Assembly: GCF_946221155.1 (NCBI RefSeq)
Contig: NZ_CAMIAN010000031.1
Coordinates: 1-24,813, forward strand
Reading direction: 5' to 3'
DNA from: an uncultured Corynebacterium sp.
GTDB taxonomy: Bacteria; Actinomycetota; Actinomycetes; Mycobacteriales; Mycobacteriaceae
DNA: 24,813 bases
Under the pieces are notes generated by a model. It was not told the DNA's origin. It saw only the letters and a list, made by a program, of their open reading frames with translations, and ran no database searches. The position numbers and the translations under genes are program-made. Shown piece after piece: positions 6,384 through 13,956 of this stretch (positions within the stretch are counted from its first letter, which is position 1; every line of letters starts with the position of its first letter).

Positions 6384-6507
6384 AATGTCGCTAGATCGGG
6401 AATCCGTCAGCACCGGCGCGCCTCCGAATCTTGCGGCAATTCCCTGACCTGCAGCTTTGCGGAGCTGCAAATCAGTGCCGTTAACGCATTCCCGTTCTAG
6501 CGACATT
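6384..6507. repeat. Imperfect palindromic element, copy 2
   Basis: The left arm (6384-6406, beginning AATGTCGCTAGATCGGGAAT) and right arm (6485-6507, ending TCTAGCGACATT) are complementary at 21 of 23 positions. Between them are CTGACCTGCA (6444-6453) and an inner stem TGCAGCT / AGCTGCA. The distance from left end to CTGACC is 60 nt and from there to the right end about 63 nt, matching copy 1 (60 and 64). Confidence 0.55.
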
Positions 6508-6511
6508 CGCA

Positions 6512-6565
6512 CCGCCTCATACTCCCTGGCAAAGCATACCGCCTCATACTCCCTGGCAGAGCATA
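6512..6565 (+). repeat. 27-bp tandem duplication
   Basis: Two adjacent 27-bp units (6512-6538 and 6539-6565) share CCGCCTCATACTCCCTGGCA and differ at a single base (AAAGCATA versus AGAGCATA). They follow the right arm of palindromic copy 2 directly. No gene is supported. Confidence 0.85.
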
Positions 6566-6651
6566 CTGCGCGCAGGGGAAGCAGCTTCGCACTCCACTGG
6601 CGGAGTCCTTCCGTTCTGTTGACCCCGCGGCCCGACAGCCCGTCTGGGCGT

Positions 6652-6703
6652 CAATAAGAAACAAGAAAGACCCCCTACCGCAGCAATGTGCGGGAGGGGG
6701 TCT
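6652..6703 (-). terminator. Intrinsic terminator of the S10 operon
   Basis: Arms AGACCCCCTACCGC (6668-6681) and GCGGGAGGGGGTCT (6690-6703) pair with one mismatch around an 8-nt loop. Read on the minus strand they are followed by TTTCTTGTTTCTTATTG. This is a strong canonical terminator 60 nt after the rpsQ stop, and it ends the operon before any rplN. Confidence 0.93.
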
Positions 6704-6763
6704 AGCGTCTGCGCCGCCTCAGCAGCAGCGCAGTGGCCGCCTAAGCAGTCAGAACTGCTCGGA

Positions 6764-7057
6764 CTAGCGAGCCTTCTCGATGATCTCAGTCAGTCGGAAG
6801 TGCTTGTCCTTGGACAGCGGGCGGGTCTCCTCGATGCGAACGCGGTCGCCAACGCCGGCGGTCTCGTTCTCATCGTGGACCTTCACGCGAGAGTTACGGC
6901 GCATGATCTTGCCGTACAGGGCGTGCTGCTTGCGGTCTTCGAGCTCGACCACAATGGTCTTGTTCATCTTGGTGGAAACAACGTATCCGGAGCGAACCTT
7001 GCGGGCGCCCTTTGCGTTCTCCACAGCTGCGTTGTCATTCACGGTTGCCTCACTCAT
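6764..7057 (-). CDS. rpsQ: 30S ribosomal protein S17
   Basis: The 97-residue product is an early-assembling 16S rRNA-binding protein. The conserved core starts at KVRSGYVVSTKMNKTIVV, followed by the DRKQHALYGKIMRRNSRVKVH block and the GDRVRIEETRPLSKDKHFRL C-terminal signature. An N-terminal extension of about 18 residues (Asn/Ala/Glu-rich) precedes the core, as is common in actinobacteria. The start ATG overlaps the rpmC stop by 4 nt (ATGA). It is the last gene of the S10 operon and is followed by a strong terminator. Confidence 0.97.
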   Translation of the reverse strand: MSEATVNDNAAVENAKGARKVRSGYVVSTKMNKTIVVELEDRKQHALYGKIMRRNSRVKVHDENETAGVGDRVRIEETRPLSKDKHFRLTEIIEKAR

Positions 7058-7287
7058 GCTGCGTCACCACCCGGGTTGGTAGACAGCCCGAGCTCGCGCT
7101 CGCGCAGGACGGTGTAGATGCGGGCGATGTCGCGCTTGACAACACCCAGACGACGGTTGTTGGTCAGCTGGCCGGTCGCAGCCTGGAAGCGAAGGTTGAA
7201 CAGCTCTTCCTTCGCCTCGCGCAGGCGGGTGGTCAGCTCTTCGTTGTTGAGCTCGCGGAGCTCATGTGCCGGAGTTCCGGTAGCCAT
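7054..7287 (-). CDS. rpmC: 50S ribosomal protein L29
   Basis: The 77-residue L29 has the characteristic ELRELNNEELTTRLREAKEE helix followed by LFNLRFQAATGQLTNNRRLG and an IARIYTVLRERE helix. It binds near the nascent-chain exit tunnel. Its ATG overlaps the rplP TAA by one base (TAATG) and its stop overlaps rpsQ, so the three genes are translationally coupled. Confidence 0.97.
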   Translation of the reverse strand: MATGTPAHELRELNNEELTTRLREAKEELFNLRFQAATGQLTNNRRLGVVKRDIARIYTVLRERELGLSTNPGGDAA

Positions 7288-7703
7288 TAGAACTGATCCT
7301 CCTTCTTCACGATGCGAACCTTGCAGGGCAGCTTGTTACCAGCACGGCGCAGTGCCTCCAGGGCGACCTCTTCGTTCGGGTAAGAGGCCTCGAAGAGGAT
7401 ACGACCCGGCTTGATGTTGGCAACCCACTTCTCCACGGGGCCCTTACCGGAACCCATACGCACGCCGAGCGGCTTCTGGGTCAGCGGACGGTCCGGGAAG
7501 ATGTTGATCCACACCTTGCCACCACGCTTCATGTGGCGGTTAATGGCGATACGAGCGGACTCGATCTGACGGTTGGTGATGTAGGTCGGCTCCAGGGCCT
7601 GCAGGCCGTAGTCGCCGAACGTTACGCGGTTACCGCCCTTGGACACGCCACGACGAGTCGGGCGGTGCTGGCGACGGTACTTAACGCGCTTCGGGATAAG
7701 CAT
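7287..7703 (-). CDS. rplP: 50S ribosomal protein L16
   Basis: The 138-residue L16 is full length. It shows MLIPKRVKYRRQHRP at the start, GDYGLQALEPTYITNRQIES, the GGKVWINIFPDRPLTQKPLG block, and RMGSGKGPVEKWVA. L16 helps organise the A-site region of the 50S subunit. The gap to rpsC is 5 nt and its stop shares a base with the rpmC start. Confidence 0.98.
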   Translation of the reverse strand: MLIPKRVKYRRQHRPTRRGVSKGGNRVTFGDYGLQALEPTYITNRQIESARIAINRHMKRGGKVWINIFPDRPLTQKPLGVRMGSGKGPVEKWVANIKPGRILFEASYPNEEVALEALRRAGNKLPCKVRIVKKEDQF

Positions 7704-7708
7704 GTGTC

Positions 7709-8452
7709 TTAGCCCTCCTGCTTCTGCTCAGCGCGCTGGCGACGTGCGCCACCGCGACGTGGACGCTCACGACGACCGCGAGACGGGCGCTCGTCGCGTG
7801 CATTCATCAGGCTTTCGCGACGGCCACCGACGACGTCACCCTTGTAGATCCACACCTTGACGCCGATGCGTCCGAAGGTGGTGTGGGCCTCGTAGGTGCC
7901 GTAGTCGATCTCAGCGCGGAGGGTGTGCAGCGGAACGCGACCCTCGTGGTAGCGCTCGGTGCGGCCCATCTCCGCGCCGCCCAGGCGACCGGAGCAAACA
8001 ACCTTGATGCCCTTGACCTGCGGCTGGCGCATAGCGCCCTGGATTGCCTTACGCATAGCGCGACGGAAGGCAACGCGGTTGGTCAGCTGCTCAGCGATGG
8101 ACTGTGCCACCAGCTGCGCATTGGCATCGATGTTCTTGACTTCGAGGATGTTCAGCTGAACCTGCTTGCCGGTGAGCTTCTCCAGCTGGCCGCGGATGCG
8201 GTCAGCCTCGGAGCCGCGGCGGCCGATCACAATGCCCGGGCGGGCAGTGTGGATGTCAACGCGAACCCGGTCGTGGGTGCGCTCGATGACAACGTTGGCG
8301 ATACCGGCGCGGTCAAGACCCTCAGACAGGAAGTCACGGATCTTGATGTCCTCGGCGAGGTAGTCAGCGTACTGCTTGTCGGCGTACCAGCGGGAGCGCC
8401 ACTCGGAAGTGATACCCAGCCGGAGGCCGTGGGGGTGGATTTTCTGGCCCAC
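7709..8452 (-). CDS. rpsC: 30S ribosomal protein S3
   Basis: The 247-residue S3 starts with GTG sharing its first base with the rplV TAG (TAGTG). The order is MGQKIHPHGLRLGITSEWRS, a KH domain around RPGIVIGRRGSEADRIRGQL, the C-terminal domain with GAEMGRTERYHEGRVPLHTL and YGTYEAHTTFGRIGVKVWIY. A strongly basic Arg/Gly tail of about 30 residues follows, typical for actinobacterial S3. S3 contributes to the mRNA entry channel and its helicase activity. Confidence 0.98.
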   Translation of the reverse strand: MGQKIHPHGLRLGITSEWRSRWYADKQYADYLAEDIKIRDFLSEGLDRAGIANVVIERTHDRVRVDIHTARPGIVIGRRGSEADRIRGQLEKLTGKQVQLNILEVKNIDANAQLVAQSIAEQLTNRVAFRRAMRKAIQGAMRQPQVKGIKVVCSGRLGGAEMGRTERYHEGRVPLHTLRAEIDYGTYEAHTTFGRIGVKVWIYKGDVVGGRRESLMNARDERPSRGRRERPRRGGARRQRAEQKQEG

Positions 8453-8814
8453 TACTGAGCACTTCCCTTCTGGCTCTCGACGACCACAGTGATGTGGCTG
8501 GTGCGCTTGCGGACGTGGAATGCACGACCCTGGGCGCGGGGGCGGAAACGGCGCATGGTCGGGCCCTCGTCGGCGTAAGCCTCAGAGACGACCAGCGTCT
8601 GCGGGTCCAAGCCGAAGTTGTTCTCGGCGTTGGCGGCGGCCGAAGCAACGACCTTCGCGACCGGCTCGGAAGCGGCCTGCGGAGCGTACTTCAGGATCGC
8701 CAGTGCGTCCTCGACGGACTTGCCACGGATTGTGTCGATCACGCGGCGCGCCTTCATCGGAGTGACGCGGACGAAACGCGCGGTAGCGCGTGCGGTGGTT
8801 ACGGTGTCAGACAT
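8452..8814 (-). CDS. rplV: 50S ribosomal protein L22
   Basis: The 120-residue L22 shows [20 protein letters not shown] at the N-terminus and [20 protein letters not shown] at the C-terminus, where the beta-hairpin lines the peptide exit tunnel. The residues usually altered in macrolide-resistant strains lie in this hairpin; no insertion or deletion is evident by eye. The gap to rpsS is 2 nt and the stop overlaps rpsC. Confidence 0.97.
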
Positions 8815-8816
8815 GA

Positions 8817-9095
8817 TTATCGACGACCCTTCTTGTCGTCCTTGACGTGACCCTTGAAGGTCTTCGTAGGAGCGAACTCACCTAGCTTGTGACCGACCAT
8901 GGAATCATCGATGAACACCGGCACGTGCTTGCGACCGTCGTGGACGGCGAAAGTGTGGCCGATGAAATCGGGGAGAATGGTCGAGCGACGGGACCACGTC
9001 TTGATGACGTTCTTGTTGCCCTTTTCGTTCTGAGCGTCCACCTTCGCAAGGAGGTGTTCGTCGACGAATGGGCCCTTCTTCAGGCTGCGTGGCAT
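8817..9095 (-). CDS. rpsS: 30S ribosomal protein S19
   Basis: The 92-residue S19 starts [20 protein letters not shown] and carries [20 protein letters not shown] and [21 protein letters not shown] very strong ribosome binding site (GAGGAGGTAG on the minus strand, about 9102-9111) lies just ahead of it, between the rplB stop and this start. S19 sits in the 30S head next to S13. Confidence 0.98.
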
Positions 9096-9111
9096 TCTCT
9101 ACTACCTCCTC

Positions 9112-9954
9112 TTAGCGCTTCTTGTTCTTGTTGGAGCGACGACGGCGAACGATCATCCGGTCGCTGGGACGGTTCGGCTTGCGGGTGCGTCCCTCAGGCT
9201 GACCCCAAGGAGACACAGGGTGACGACCACCGGAGGTCTTACCCTCACCACCACCGTGCGGGTGGTCAACCGGGTTCATAACAACACCGCGGACGGTCGG
9301 GCGTACGCCCTTCCAGCGCATACGGCCGGCCTTGCCCCAGCGGATGTTGATCTGCTCCTGGTTGCCGACCTCGCCGATGGTGGCGCGGCAGCGAATGTCT
9401 ACGCGACGGATTTCGGAAGACGGCATACGCAGGATTGCGTACTTGCCTTCCTTTCCCAGCAGCTGGATGGAGGCACCAGCGGAACGAGCCATCTTGGCGC
9501 CGCCGCCCGGCTTCAGCTCCACAGCGTGGATGGTGGTACCGGTCGGGATGTTACGCAGCGGCAGGTTGTTACCAACCTTGATGTCGGCGTTCGGGCCGGA
9601 CTCCAGCAGAGCGCCCTGCTTCAGACCGCGGGGAGCGATGATGTAACGCTTCTCGCCATCGCGGTAGTGCAGCAGCGCAATGTTAGCGGTGCGGTTCGGG
9701 TCGTACTCGATGTGAGCGACCTTGGCGATCACGCCGTCCTTGTCGTTACGACGGAAGTCGATAACGCGGTAGCGGCGCTTGTGGCCACCACCCTTGTGAC
9801 GGGTCGTGATGTGGCCGTGAACGTTACGGCCGCCGGTCTTCGACAGCGGGCGCAGCAGAGACTTCTCGGGAGTCGAACGGGTAATTTCCGCGAACTCGGA
9901 GACAGAACTCTGGCGGCGACCCGGCGTAGTCGGCTTGTACTTACGAATAGCCAT
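9112..9954 (-). CDS. rplB: 50S ribosomal protein L2
   Basis: The 280-residue L2 is full length. It shows MAIRKYKPTTPGRRQSSVSE, the GRNVHGHITTRHKGGGHKRR block, the IRGVVMNPVDHPHGGGEG loop with the conserved His near the peptidyl-transferase centre, and a basic tail ending RRRRSNKNKKR. It is required for subunit association. It is preceded by a 38-nt gap from rplW and followed at 16 nt by rpsS. Confidence 0.98.
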   Translation of the reverse strand: MAIRKYKPTTPGRRQSSVSEFAEITRSTPEKSLLRPLSKTGGRNVHGHITTRHKGGGHKRRYRVIDFRRNDKDGVIAKVAHIEYDPNRTANIALLHYRDGEKRYIIAPRGLKQGALLESGPNADIKVGNNLPLRNIPTGTTIHAVELKPGGGAKMARSAGASIQLLGKEGKYAILRMPSSEIRRVDIRCRATIGEVGNQEQINIRWGKAGRMRWKGVRPTVRGVVMNPVDHPHGGGEGKTSGGRHPVSPWGQPEGRTRKPNRPSDRMIVRRRRSNKNKKR

Positions 9955-9992
9955 ACTTTTGCTTCCTCTTTACCTTTCGGTGTCCGGCCGCC

Positions 9993-10298
9993 TTAGGCGG
10001 TCGCTCCACCGAAGATGTCGATCGGATCGCTGCCGGCGACCAGGGTCACCATGGCGCGCTTGGTTGCCTTGCGCTGGCCGTAGCCGGTGCGGGTGCGCTT
10101 ACGCTTTCCCTCACGGTTAACGGTGTTAACGCTGGCGACCTTCACACCAAAGATCTGCTCGACGGCAATCTTGATTTGGGTCTTGTTAGAGCTGGGGTGA
10201 ACCAGGAACGTGTAGACGTTCTGCTCCATCAGGCCGTAGGACTTTTCAGATACGACCGGGGCGATGATGATATCGCGAGGATCAGCTACAGTGCTCAC
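9993..10298 (-). CDS. rplW: 50S ribosomal protein L23
   Basis: The 101-residue L23 shows DIIIAPVVSEKSYGLMEQNV, TFLVHPSSNKTQIKIAVEQI and FGVKVASVNTVNREGKRKRT. It lies at the exit tunnel and docks trigger factor and SRP. The start is GTG at 10298, overlapping the rplD TGA (GTGA). Confidence 0.97.
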   Translation of the reverse strand: MSTVADPRDIIIAPVVSEKSYGLMEQNVYTFLVHPSSNKTQIKIAVEQIFGVKVASVNTVNREGKRKRTRTGYGQRKATKRAMVTLVAGSDPIDIFGGATA

Positions 10299-10948
10299 TT
10301 TGCCTCCTCCTTGGTCTTATCAGCGGCGTTGATGAAAGCGTTCAGTGCCTCCACGGAGAACACAACGTCGTCCGCGTTCAGAACGTCGTAGGTGTTCAGC
10401 TGGTCGTTGACCAGGGTGTGCACCTGCGGCAGGTTGTTCACGGACTTCCATGCGGTGACGTCTTCGCGGGTCAGGACGACCAGCACGGACTTGCGGTCCG
10501 TCAGACGCTCGATGAAAGCGCGTGCAGCCTTGGTGGACGGGGTCTGGCCCTGGACCAGCTCCTCGACCACGTGGATGCGGTCGTGACGCACGCGATCGGT
10601 CAGGGCGCCGCGCAGAGCGGCGGCCTTCATCTTCTTCGGGGTGCGCTGGGAGTAGTCACGCGGCTGCGGGCCGTGGACCGTGCCACCACCGGTGAAGTGG
10701 GGAGCGCGGATGGAGCCCTGACGTGCGCGACCAGTGCCCTTCTGGCGGAACGGCTTACGGCCACCGCCGGACACCATGCCACGAGTCTTCGTAGCGTGGG
10801 TACCCTGACGCTTTGCTGCGAGCTGAGCGGTAACGACCTGGTGCATCAGTGCGACGCTGGCCTCTGCATCGAAGATGGATGCGGGCAGCTCGACCGTGCC
10901 GTTGGTCTTACCGTCAGCGGTGTGGACATCAAGCTTTAGATTGCTCAT
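10295..10948 (-). CDS. rplD: 50S ribosomal protein L4
   Basis: The 217-residue L4 shows the conserved RQGTHATKTRGMVSGGGRKP loop and RQKGTGRARQGSIRAPHFTG, which reaches into the exit tunnel, then DYSQRTPKKMKAAALRGALT. In enterobacteria L4 autoregulates the S10 operon; whether it does so here cannot be seen. ATGA overlaps with rplC, GTGA overlaps with rplW. Confidence 0.97.
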   Translation of the reverse strand: MSNLKLDVHTADGKTNGTVELPASIFDAEASVALMHQVVTAQLAAKRQGTHATKTRGMVSGGGRKPFRQKGTGRARQGSIRAPHFTGGGTVHGPQPRDYSQRTPKKMKAAALRGALTDRVRHDRIHVVEELVQGQTPSTKAARAFIERLTDRKSVLVVLTREDVTAWKSVNNLPQVHTLVNDQLNTYDVLNADDVVFSVEALNAFINAADKTKEEAK

Positions 10949-11601
10949 GCGTGTGCACCGCCCTTCACTGCGGTCTTGACAACGACGAGGCCGCCGTTGA
11001 CACCCGGAACTGCACCCTTGATCAGGAGCAGGTTGGACTCTGCGTCGACCTTGGCCAGCTTCAGGTTCTGCTGGGTAACGCGGTCGTTACCCATGCGGCC
11101 TGCCATGCGCTTGCCCTTGAACACGCGGCCGGGGGTGGCTGCCTGTCCGATGGAGCCCACGCGGCGGTGAGCGGCCTGGTTACCGTGAGCAGCACCCTGG
11201 CCGGCGAAGCCGTGGCGCTTCATGCCGCCGGCGTAGCCCTTGCCCTTGGTGGTGCCCGTCACGTCGACGAACTTGACATCGTTGAAGATGTCTACGGTGA
11301 CGTCCTGGCCAACCTCGTAGCTGGATGCGTCTGCAACGCGGATCTCAGCAACGTGGCGGCGCGGAGTCACGCCAGCCTTCTTGAAGTGACCAGCGGCAGG
11401 CTTGTTTACCTTGCGCGGGTCGATCTCGCCGAAGGCGATCTGTACGGCCTCGTAGCCGTCGGTTTCCTTGGAACGCACCTGGGTTACGACACAGGGCCCA
11501 GCCTCGACGACGGTGACCGGTACAACACGGTTTTCCTCGTCGAAGATCTGAGTCATGCCGAGCTTCTTGCCCAGGATGCCCTTGATCTCAATATCACTCA
11601 T
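10945..11601 (-). CDS. rplC: 50S ribosomal protein L3
   Basis: The 218-residue L3 shows the N-terminal GILGKKLGMTQIFDEENRVV, VDVTGTTKGKGYAGGMKRHG, and GFAGQGAAHGNQAAHRRVGS with the RMAGRMGNDRVTQQNLKL C-terminal block. It is an early 50S assembly protein near the peptidyl-transferase centre. It starts 46 nt after rpsJ and overlaps rplD by 4 nt. Confidence 0.98.
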   Translation of the reverse strand: MSDIEIKGILGKKLGMTQIFDEENRVVPVTVVEAGPCVVTQVRSKETDGYEAVQIAFGEIDPRKVNKPAAGHFKKAGVTPRRHVAEIRVADASSYEVGQDVTVDIFNDVKFVDVTGTTKGKGYAGGMKRHGFAGQGAAHGNQAAHRRVGSIGQAATPGRVFKGKRMAGRMGNDRVTQQNLKLAKVDAESNLLLIKGAVPGVNGGLVVVKTAVKGGAHA

Positions 11602-11647
11602 AGTTTCTCTTCCGCTGCCGTTTCAGTAGTTCAGACTCGTTTGCCGC

Positions 11648-11953
11648 TTACTGAATGTTGACGTCGACGCTGGCCGGAAGATCGATGCGCATGAGGGCGT
11701 CAACGGTCTTCGGGGTTGGGTCGAGAATGTCGATCAGACGCTTGTGCGTACGCATCTCAAAGTGCTCGCGCGAGTCCTTGTACTTGTGCGGAGAGCGGAT
11801 GACGCAGTACACGTTCTTTTCAGTTGGCAGTGGCACTGGGCCGACAACACGAGCGCCGGTACGGGTAACCGTCTCGACGATCTTCTTGGCAGAAGCGTCG
11901 ATAGCCTCGTGATCGTAGGCCTTGAGCCTAATGCGGATCTTCTGTCCCGCCAC
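11648..11953 (-). CDS. rpsJ: 30S ribosomal protein S10
   Basis: The 101-residue S10 shows QKIRIRLKAYDHEAIDASAK, VGPVPLPTEKNVYCVIRSPH and HFEMRTHKRLIDILDPTPKT. It starts with GTG at 11953, with GAAGGAAGAGGA a few nt upstream as ribosome binding site. S10 is also the NusE subunit of antitermination complexes. First gene of the operon, whose promoter must lie in the long upstream intergenic region. Confidence 0.97.
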   Translation of the reverse strand: MAGQKIRIRLKAYDHEAIDASAKKIVETVTRTGARVVGPVPLPTEKNVYCVIRSPHKYKDSREHFEMRTHKRLIDILDPTPKTVDALMRIDLPASVDVNIQ

Positions 11954-12640
11954 GCTTGTCCTCTTCCTTCAAAGCGCTTCCCTGCTATTTGAAAACAGCT
12001 GGTAGTCACGCTTCTTATCTGTCTTAGTCTTAACGCTGTCCGGCCTTGGGGCCTGGTCCAGTCGCCAGTGTCGCTTGTGTCTTACATTTACTTGTTTGTG
12101 CCATCGACGGATAGCGGGTCATTTGGTTTTAATGAACACACGCCATACGCACTTGGTTTATCAAGTGATGTAACAACACTCGGTTCCCGCCCCTTGTGCT
12201 TGCTCCATGGCCATATTCGGTTTACCGAGGCCCTATATACGAGATATATGGAGTACAAGCCCGGAAGCGTGTTCCGCGCCTTGTCGGAAGGGAGTCCCTT
12301 CGCTTACTGCCGCTGTTCATTTACCATGCCCCATCCTCCGGCACCCGCGGTCGGGCGTGTCGCCTTTCCGCTTTTTAAGTACCGCACAGCAAAGCAGCCC
12401 CGCTGCGACCCTTGTAGATCACTTTCGCGAGGTTCTTCACCGACGATGGATCATGCTCACTTCACCATCGACATCTTCTTGGTCCAGCCTCGCTGCCGCG
12501 CTGCTGGCCTCATATGCCGTGTTAAAGCAACGTCAAGTATTCAACCACACCGGGCGTGCCGAAACCAAATCACTTCTGTCTTTTCTTTTTTGGCGCCTCT
12601 ACGCGCCAGCTTCCTATTACTTCCGTAGCGCTCTGAGCAC
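11954..12640. other. Long divergent intergenic region (S10 operon leader and promoter)
   Basis: About 700 bp without a supportable gene separate rpsJ from the plus-strand J-like gene. The part at 12060-12260 is AT-richer and holds short dyads such as CACTTG/CAAGTG (12150-12155, 12162-12167), so the S10 promoter and a structured leader probably lie here. I could not fix a clean -35/-10 pair. A plus-strand frame at 12068-12628 is open but lacks domain, start signal and coding-like composition. Confidence 0.5.
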
Positions 12641-12646
12641 TAGAAT
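12641..12646 (+). promoter_or_regulatory. Candidate -10 element for the J-like/GntR pair
   Basis: TAGAAT fits the actinobacterial TANANT pattern and leaves a leader of about 60 nt. The -35 region (TTACTT around 12617) is weak. Confidence 0.35.
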
Positions 12647-12711
12647 CGCCACGTAAGTCCAGATTTCACGTGCATGGCCGTGAGGCGGCGTCATGTAGAG
12701 AAGGAACAGCA

Positions 12712-13059
12712 ATGAGCGACTACCGCAATAACCCCGAATACCAGCGGCAGCGGCGCGCCCTGGTACGGCAACACCACCCGGATGCAGGTGGGTCGGATAC
12801 CGAGCTGATCGACGCTCTGCGCGCCCTCGACGAGTCCTGGGACCGGCGCGCACGCCTGCGCCGCCAGGTGCGCGAACACCGGCCGAGCTTCATCCCCGAG
12901 GACAAGGCCGAGCAGGCGATGGATGTGGCGGAACAAGCCATGGGCGTGGCCGAAAACTTCGCCCGCAACGCCGGACGCTACGCCGGCAACTTGCGCAATA
13001 CGCTGCTCCACAAGCTGCCACAAGAATTTCGGCGTGGATACCGCGAGGGAGACAAGTAA
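12712..13059 (+). CDS. Small J-domain-like protein (HPD motif)
   Basis: The 115-residue protein begins NNPEYQRQRRALVRQHHPDA then GGSDTELIDALRALDESWDR. This resembles the end of J-domain helix II, the HPD loop (residues 22-24) and helix III with the GGS that often follows. The helix I portion is missing, so it is a truncated or minimal J-like domain. The rest is charged and helical, with a tandem EQAMDVA/EQAMGVA repeat (about residues 64-80) and a basic C-terminus. I chose ATG 12712 for its AAGGA six nt upstream; a start at 12670 would add 14 unlikely residues. The stop abuts the GntR start with no gap. HPD normally stimulates Hsp70 ATPase, but function here is unproven. Confidence 0.75.
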   Translation: MSDYRNNPEYQRQRRALVRQHHPDAGGSDTELIDALRALDESWDRRARLRRQVREHRPSFIPEDKAEQAMDVAEQAMGVAENFARNAGRYAGNLRNTLLHKLPQEFRRGYREGDK

Positions 13060-13818
13060 ATGTCCACCCGCTACGAGCAGATCGCCCGGCAATTGCGTGA
13101 AGACATCCGCAACGGGCGCTTCCAGGTAGGCGAGCCCATTCCCAGCGAAAGTGCTCTGGCCGATCGCTTCGACGTCGCTCCCGGCACCATGCGCCAGGCG
13201 CTGAATCAACTCGTGGACGAAGGGACGCTCAGCTCCAAACGGGGAGCCCGGAAGGTCGTGCTACGCATGCCCGCCCGCTTCCCCGAGATCTCTAAATTCC
13301 GCAGTTTCGCCCAGTGGGCCTACGGGCGCGGACGCACCCCTGGTGGCCACGTCATACACCAGGAATGGGTGGAGCAGACCGAAAAGGATGTCGAGCTGCT
13401 GCGCGTGCCCGCCGGGGAGAAAGTCCTGAAGGTTTTGCGCGTGCGCACCATCGACGGCTCCCCCATCATGCTGGAACGCACCCGCTATCCGGCTTGGGTT
13501 GGCGGCAAGGTTGAGCCGATGGATCCTACCTGCCCGTCCGTAACGAACGAGCTGGCCTCCCGCCACCACATCCACTTTTTCGCCGCAGACAATGTGTTTT
13601 CTGCCGCCAAGGCGGGCGACGTCGATGCGCGGTGGCTGCCCCTAGAGACCGGCGACCCTGTTTTGGTGCACCGGCGCCTCTCGCGGGATGCGAAGGGCAC
13701 ACCGTTGGAGATGAGTGAGGATCGCTATATTGCGGACGCCCTCAGTATCGCCGTACCCACGTCTGGCAAGAACAACGTGCTCAGCTGGACTACGTTGAAT
13801 CGCTTCCCCTGGGGCTAA
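13060..13818 (+). CDS. GntR-family transcriptional regulator, HutC/UTRA type
   Basis: The 252-residue regulator has an N-terminal winged helix: YEQIARQLREDIRNGRFQVG, EPIPSESALADRFDVAPGTM, RQALNQLVDEGTLSSKRGAR. From about residue 90 a UTRA ligand-binding domain follows, with VPAGEKVLKVLRVRTIDGSP, MLERTRYP, and a C-terminal DPVLVHRRLSRDAKGTPLEM then EDRYIADALSIAV. UTRA regulators sense small molecules such as sugars, amino-acid derivatives or nucleotides; the ligand is not predictable. It directly follows the J-like gene (TAAATG) and no metabolic genes are adjacent, so its targets probably lie elsewhere or are the pair itself. Confidence 0.9.
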   Translation: MSTRYEQIARQLREDIRNGRFQVGEPIPSESALADRFDVAPGTMRQALNQLVDEGTLSSKRGARKVVLRMPARFPEISKFRSFAQWAYGRGRTPGGHVIHQEWVEQTEKDVELLRVPAGEKVLKVLRVRTIDGSPIMLERTRYPAWVGGKVEPMDPTCPSVTNELASRHHIHFFAADNVFSAAKAGDVDARWLPLETGDPVLVHRRLSRDAKGTPLEMSEDRYIADALSIAVPTSGKNNVLSWTTLNRFPWG

Positions 13819-13825
13819 TTCGAGG

Positions 13826-13856
13826 ACTAGCTCGGGGGGCTAATGCCAGAGCTAGT
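13826..13856 (+). terminator. Stem-loop after the GntR gene
   Basis: Perfect 8-bp arms ACTAGCTC (13826-13833) and GAGCTAGT (13849-13856) with a 15-nt loop, followed by TTCAGGG. It lies 8 nt after the GntR stop. The T-tract is short, so this may act together with the next hairpin. Confidence 0.45.
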
Positions 13857-13871
13857 TTCAGGGCATGCAAA

Positions 13872-13904
13872 AGGCCCCGGGCTCCTCTAAGGAACCCGGG
13901 GCCT
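13872..13904. terminator. Bidirectional intrinsic terminator between gntR-type gene and tuf
   Basis: AGGCCCCGGGCTCC and GGAACCCGGGGCCT form a 14-bp stem (one G-U type mismatch) with a 5-nt loop. On the minus strand it is followed by TTTTGCATG, giving a good terminator for tuf. It can also stop plus-strand transcription from the GntR gene. Confidence 0.85.
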
Positions 13905-13956
13905 AGAGCCGTTTAGCGATTAGAGCGCCAAGCGGCGATCAAGCGAGTAGTAAAGA

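Noticed and set aside
6281..6565. Possible CRISPR array from repeated units
   Set aside because: Units are contiguous tandem repeats without unique spacers and no cas genes are nearby.
12591..12608. TGGCGC/GCGCCA hairpin preceded by a T-rich run
   Set aside because: The T-run precedes rather than follows the stem on the plus strand, and no gene ends here.
12068..12628. 186-codon plus-strand frame in the S10 leader region
   Set aside because: No domain, no start signal, and composition unlike the neighbouring genes.
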